A DNA stretch of 64,000 nucleotides from Roseomonas sp. CECT 9278. GTDB lineage: Bacteria > Pseudomonadota > Alphaproteobacteria > Acetobacterales > Acetobacteraceae. Location: positions 151,199-215,198 of the forward strand of contig NZ_CAKKLX010000004.1 in NCBI RefSeq assembly GCF_918698155.1, read 5' to 3'. The position numbers were made by a program, and so were the translations under genes. Within the stretch, counting starts at the first letter, position 1. Every line of letters begins with the position of its first letter. Below are positions 61,840 through 64,000 of the stretch, one piece after another. Under the pieces are notes generated by a model that saw only the letters and a program-made list of their open reading frames with translations, ran no database searches and was not told the origin of the DNA.

Positions 61840-62543
61840 CGCCCGGCATTCAGCCCGGCGAGCAGCAGCACGACATCGAAGGCCGGCGCCACGATATGGC
61901 GCACGAACCAGGCCATCGGGTCCCAGGCCGGCACGGCCATGGGCAACAGGAACAGGGCGCCGATCACGATCATCAGCCCGTAGGGCTCGACGCGCGCCAG
62001 CGCAATGGCCGGGGCGCGCGGCAGCAGCCCCACCATGATCCGCCCGCCATCCAGCGGCGGCAGCGGCATCAGGTTGAACAGGCCCAGCACCAGGTTCGCC
62101 AGGATCGACAGCGCGATGAAGCGCAGCAGGAATTGCGTGACGTCAGGGCCGACCAGCCCCTGCCCCGCCAGCACCGCATGGACCAGCAGCGCCGATCCGA
62201 AGGCCAGCACCGCATTGATCCCCGGCCCGGCGGCCGCCACCAGCACCATCCCCCAGCGCGGATTGCGCAGCGCCCAGAAGTTCACCGGCACCGGCTTGGC
62301 CCAGCCGAACACCGCCTCGACCCGCCCGATGGTCAACAGCTGCCCCAGCACCATCAGCCCGGGCACCAGCAGCGTGCCGACCGGATCGACATGGCGGATC
62401 GGATTGAGGCTGATCCGCCCGGCGCGCTTCGCCGTGTCGTCGCCCAGCGCCAGCGCGGCATAGCCATGCGCGGCTTCGTGGAAGGTGATGGCCAGCACGG
62501 CGGCCAGCACCGCCGCCAGGGCTTCGGGCAACCAGTCGGGCAT
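61836..62543 (-). CDS. Site-2 protease-like membrane zinc metalloprotease (M50)
   Basis: A 235-residue intramembrane protease-type protein. The zinc motif HEAAH is at residues 22-26, inside the first helix, and the second zinc site LPPLDGGRI with the conserved Asp lies near residues 150-158. About six membrane helices can be counted. Members cleave membrane-anchored transcription-factor regulators or signal peptides; no PDZ domain is seen. It is placed between nagZ and scpA by overlaps (TGATG or GTGA at the start, ATGA at the end). ATG 62543 is used; a GTG at 62546 is also in frame. Confidence 0.9.
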   Translation of the reverse strand: MPDWLPEALAAVLAAVLAITFHEAAHGYAALALGDDTAKRAGRISLNPIRHVDPVGTLLVPGLMVLGQLLTIGRVEAVFGWAKPVPVNFWALRNPRWGMVLVAAAGPGINAVLAFGSALLVHAVLAGQGLVGPDVTQFLLRFIALSILANLVLGLFNLMPLPPLDGGRIMVGLLPRAPAIALARVEPYGLMIVIGALFLLPMAVPAWDPMAWFVRHIVAPAFDVVLLLAGLNAGR

Positions 62544-63571
62544 CACGCCTCGCGCGCGGTGGGGTCGGCGCCCGCCGGGGCGTGCGGGGCGGCCAGCGCG
62601 GCATCGCGCAGGGCGCGCAGCGTGGCGGGATCGCGCCGGTGGAAGGCATCGCGCACCGCGCGCGCCGCGGCGATCCGCCCCGCCGCCCTGTCCGTCAGCA
62701 CCGGGCAGCCGGCCAGCACGCCGGCAGTGTCCGCGATGCGCCCGGTGCAGTGCAGCACCAGGTCGCAGCCGGCCGACAGCGCCGCCGTCGCCAGGTCGTT
62801 CGAGGTGCCGCGCAGCGCGCCCATCGCCAGGTCGTCGGTCACGAGCACACCGTCGAAGCCGATCTCGCCGCGGATGATGTCACCGACCACGGTGGGGGAG
62901 ATGGTGGCGGGCAGCGCCGCATCCCAGGCCTCGTAGAGCACATGCGCCGTCATCGCCCAGGCGCCCGAGGCCGCCAGCGCGCGGAACGGCGCGATATCCA
63001 GCGCAAGCTGCGCGGGGCAGGCCCGCACCCGCGGCAATTCGTGGTGGCTGTCGGCCAGCGCACGCCCATGCCCGGGGATGTGCTTCACCACCGGGATCGC
63101 GCCGGCCTCCTGCAGGCCGGCGACCCAGGCGGCGCCGAGGCGGATCACCTCATGCGGGTCGTCGGAGAAGGCGCGGTCGCCGATCACGCCATGCGCGCCC
63201 GGCACCCGGATGTCGAGCACCGGGGCGCAGACCACGTCCAGCCCCTCCGCCACGCAGGTCGCACCCAGCAGCAGGGCATTGGCGCGCGCCGCGACGTCGG
63301 GCGCCGATTCGAAGGCGGCGGCGGCGGGGAAGCCCTCCCAGGCCGGCGGCTTCAGCCGCGCGACGCGCCCGCCTTCCTGGTCCACCAGGATCGGCGCCGC
63401 GGCGCCCAGGATGTCGCGGATCGCCGCGGTCAGCGCGCGCAGCTGGGCCGGCGCCACGATGTTGCGGGCGAACAGGATGACGCCGACCGGCGGGCTGGCG
63501 CGCAGCAGCGCCGCCTCCTCCGCGGTCAGGGCCGGCCCGGACAGGCCGATGATCGCCGCGCGCGGGGTCAC
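62543..63571 (-). CDS. nagZ: Beta-N-acetylhexosaminidase
   Basis: Glycoside hydrolase family 3 enzyme of 342 residues that removes N-acetylglucosamine from anhydromuropeptides during cell-wall recycling. The signature KHIPGHG with the catalytic-loop His lies at residues 163-169, DSHHELP follows, and the nucleophile Asp sits in VTDDLAMGAL at about 245-254. The substrate-contact IPILVDQEGGRVARL-like region is PILVDQEGGRVARLKPP. GTG at 63571 is used because it fits the family start; an ATG at 63610 would add a 13-residue Arg/Gly-rich prefix. The gene is followed by the M50 gene (overlap) and preceded by the SPOR gene. Confidence 0.93.
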   Translation of the reverse strand: MTPRAAIIGLSGPALTAEEAALLRASPPVGVILFARNIVAPAQLRALTAAIRDILGAAAPILVDQEGGRVARLKPPAWEGFPAAAAFESAPDVAARANALLLGATCVAEGLDVVCAPVLDIRVPGAHGVIGDRAFSDDPHEVIRLGAAWVAGLQEAGAIPVVKHIPGHGRALADSHHELPRVRACPAQLALDIAPFRALAASGAWAMTAHVLYEAWDAALPATISPTVVGDIIRGEIGFDGVLVTDDLAMGALRGTSNDLATAALSAGCDLVLHCTGRIADTAGVLAGCPVLTDRAAGRIAAARAVRDAFHRRDPATLRALRDAALAAPHAPAGADPTAREA

Positions 63572-63644
63572 CCGCCCGCCCCTGCCCGGCCGGCGTGGAT
63601 CGGCAAGCATGGCCGGCGCGCCAGAACCTGCATCGCGGTGGCGG

Positions 63645-64000
63645 TCAGCGAATGACGGTGCAGGGCAGCGACCGCGCGCGCGCCTGCTCGCAAAAGGACC
63701 CCGCCGCCGCGGCATCCGCGAAGCCGCCGGTGCGCAGACGGAACAGCGTGGCCTGGCCCTCGCGCTCGAAGCGCACCACCTGCGGGCGGAAGGCGCCGAG
63801 CAGGTCGGCGTGGCGCCGCGCCAGGCGGTCCCATTCGGCGCGCGCGGCCTCCTCGCTGGTCAGGGCGCCGAGCTGGACCCGCACGGCACCGCCCGGCGCC
63901 GGGGCCGGGCGCGCGGCCGGCGCGGCGGTGGTCGCTGCGGGAGCTGCCGGGGCGGCGGGCGCCGGTGTCGTGGCAGGCGCACCGCTGCGCGCGGCGGGTG
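63645..64000 (-). CDS. SPOR-domain protein (C-terminal part)
   Basis: The window ends inside this gene, leaving at least 118 residues of its C-terminus. The last 80 residues form a SPOR domain (VRVQLGALTSEEAARAEWDRL, FRLRTGGFADAAAAGSFCEQA, CTVI), which binds denuded peptidoglycan glycans, often at the division site. Before it is a Pro/Ala-rich linker, which is typical between the membrane anchor and the SPOR domain. It lies 73 bases upstream of nagZ on the same strand, the normal order in alphaproteobacteria. The N-terminal membrane anchor should be beyond the right edge. Confidence 0.88.
   Translation of the reverse strand, partial: PAARSGAPATTPAPAAPAAPAATTAAPAARPAPAPGGAVRVQLGALTSEEAARAEWDRLARRHADLLGAFRPQVVRFEREGQATLFRLRTGGFADAAAAGSFCEQARARSLPCTVIR

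Overview
The window is GC-rich (about 70%) chromosomal DNA from an alphaproteobacterium, most likely Acetobacteraceae and Roseomonas-like. The evidence is the gene order SPOR protein-nagZ-scpA-scpB-tatB-tatC-serS, a GAAC-N7-GAAC LexA-type box in front of uvrA, Bug-type solute receptors beside CaiB/BaiF CoA-transferases, and dense genes joined by 1-4 base start/stop overlaps. I see no insertion sequence, prophage, plasmid gene, CRISPR array or rRNA. One tRNA gene is present (Lys, anticodon TTT).

Layout. 1-4.7 kb (minus): a peptide/nickel-type ABC importer (receptor cut by the window edge, two permeases) co-transcribed with a YtcJ-like amidohydrolase and a class II aldolase. 4.8-11.5 kb (minus): three overlapping genes, a DUF2126 protein with a transglutaminase domain, a circularly permuted ATP-grasp/alpha-E fusion, and a second transglutaminase; this is a conserved but biochemically unsolved amide-bond module. 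11.7-21.1 kb: a heme/flavin membrane reductase, an N-acyl-D-amino-acid deacylase-like enzyme, a 3-hydroxyacyl-CoA dehydrogenase, a serine beta-lactamase-like protein, an HTD2-type hydratase with a CitE-type lyase, an ABM monooxygenase, and dadA divergent from an Lrp/AsnC regulator.

21.2-34.7 kb is a catabolic block. A DapA-family lyase diverges from a tightly coupled plus-strand operon: Bug receptor, two PDC-hydrolase-like enzymes, HTD2 hydratase, CaiB/BaiF transferase, second Bug receptor, second CaiB/BaiF transferase, VOC protein and a flavoprotein. Facing it are an AbgB-like M20 hydrolase, a 2-hydroxychromene-2-carboxylate isomerase-like protein and a 3-oxoacid CoA-transferase pair. The gene content suggests uptake of an organic acid, lactone opening, CoA transfer, hydration and aldol-type cleavage; the substrate cannot be read from the sequence. 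Two exporters (DMT and MFS) follow.

37-45.6 kb is housekeeping: tRNA-Lys, two cyclophilins, coaD, gyrA, ssb and divergent uvrA. 45.8-51.7 kb is accessory: a Gly-rich RTX-repeat protein, a membrane protein, a glycosyltransferase-like protein and a squalene/phytoene-synthase-fold protein preceded by a 30-bp tandem repeat. 51.8-64 kb returns to core genes: sodB, yajC, a DUF815 ATPase, an FkbM methyltransferase, a lipoprotein, serS, tatC, tatB, an orphan ABC ATPase, scpB, scpA, an M50 protease, nagZ and a SPOR-domain protein cut by the right edge. tatA is absent from its usual place.

Annotations rest on reading motifs by eye; no database search was run. Start sites were chosen from Shine-Dalgarno spacing, overlaps and family N-termini.
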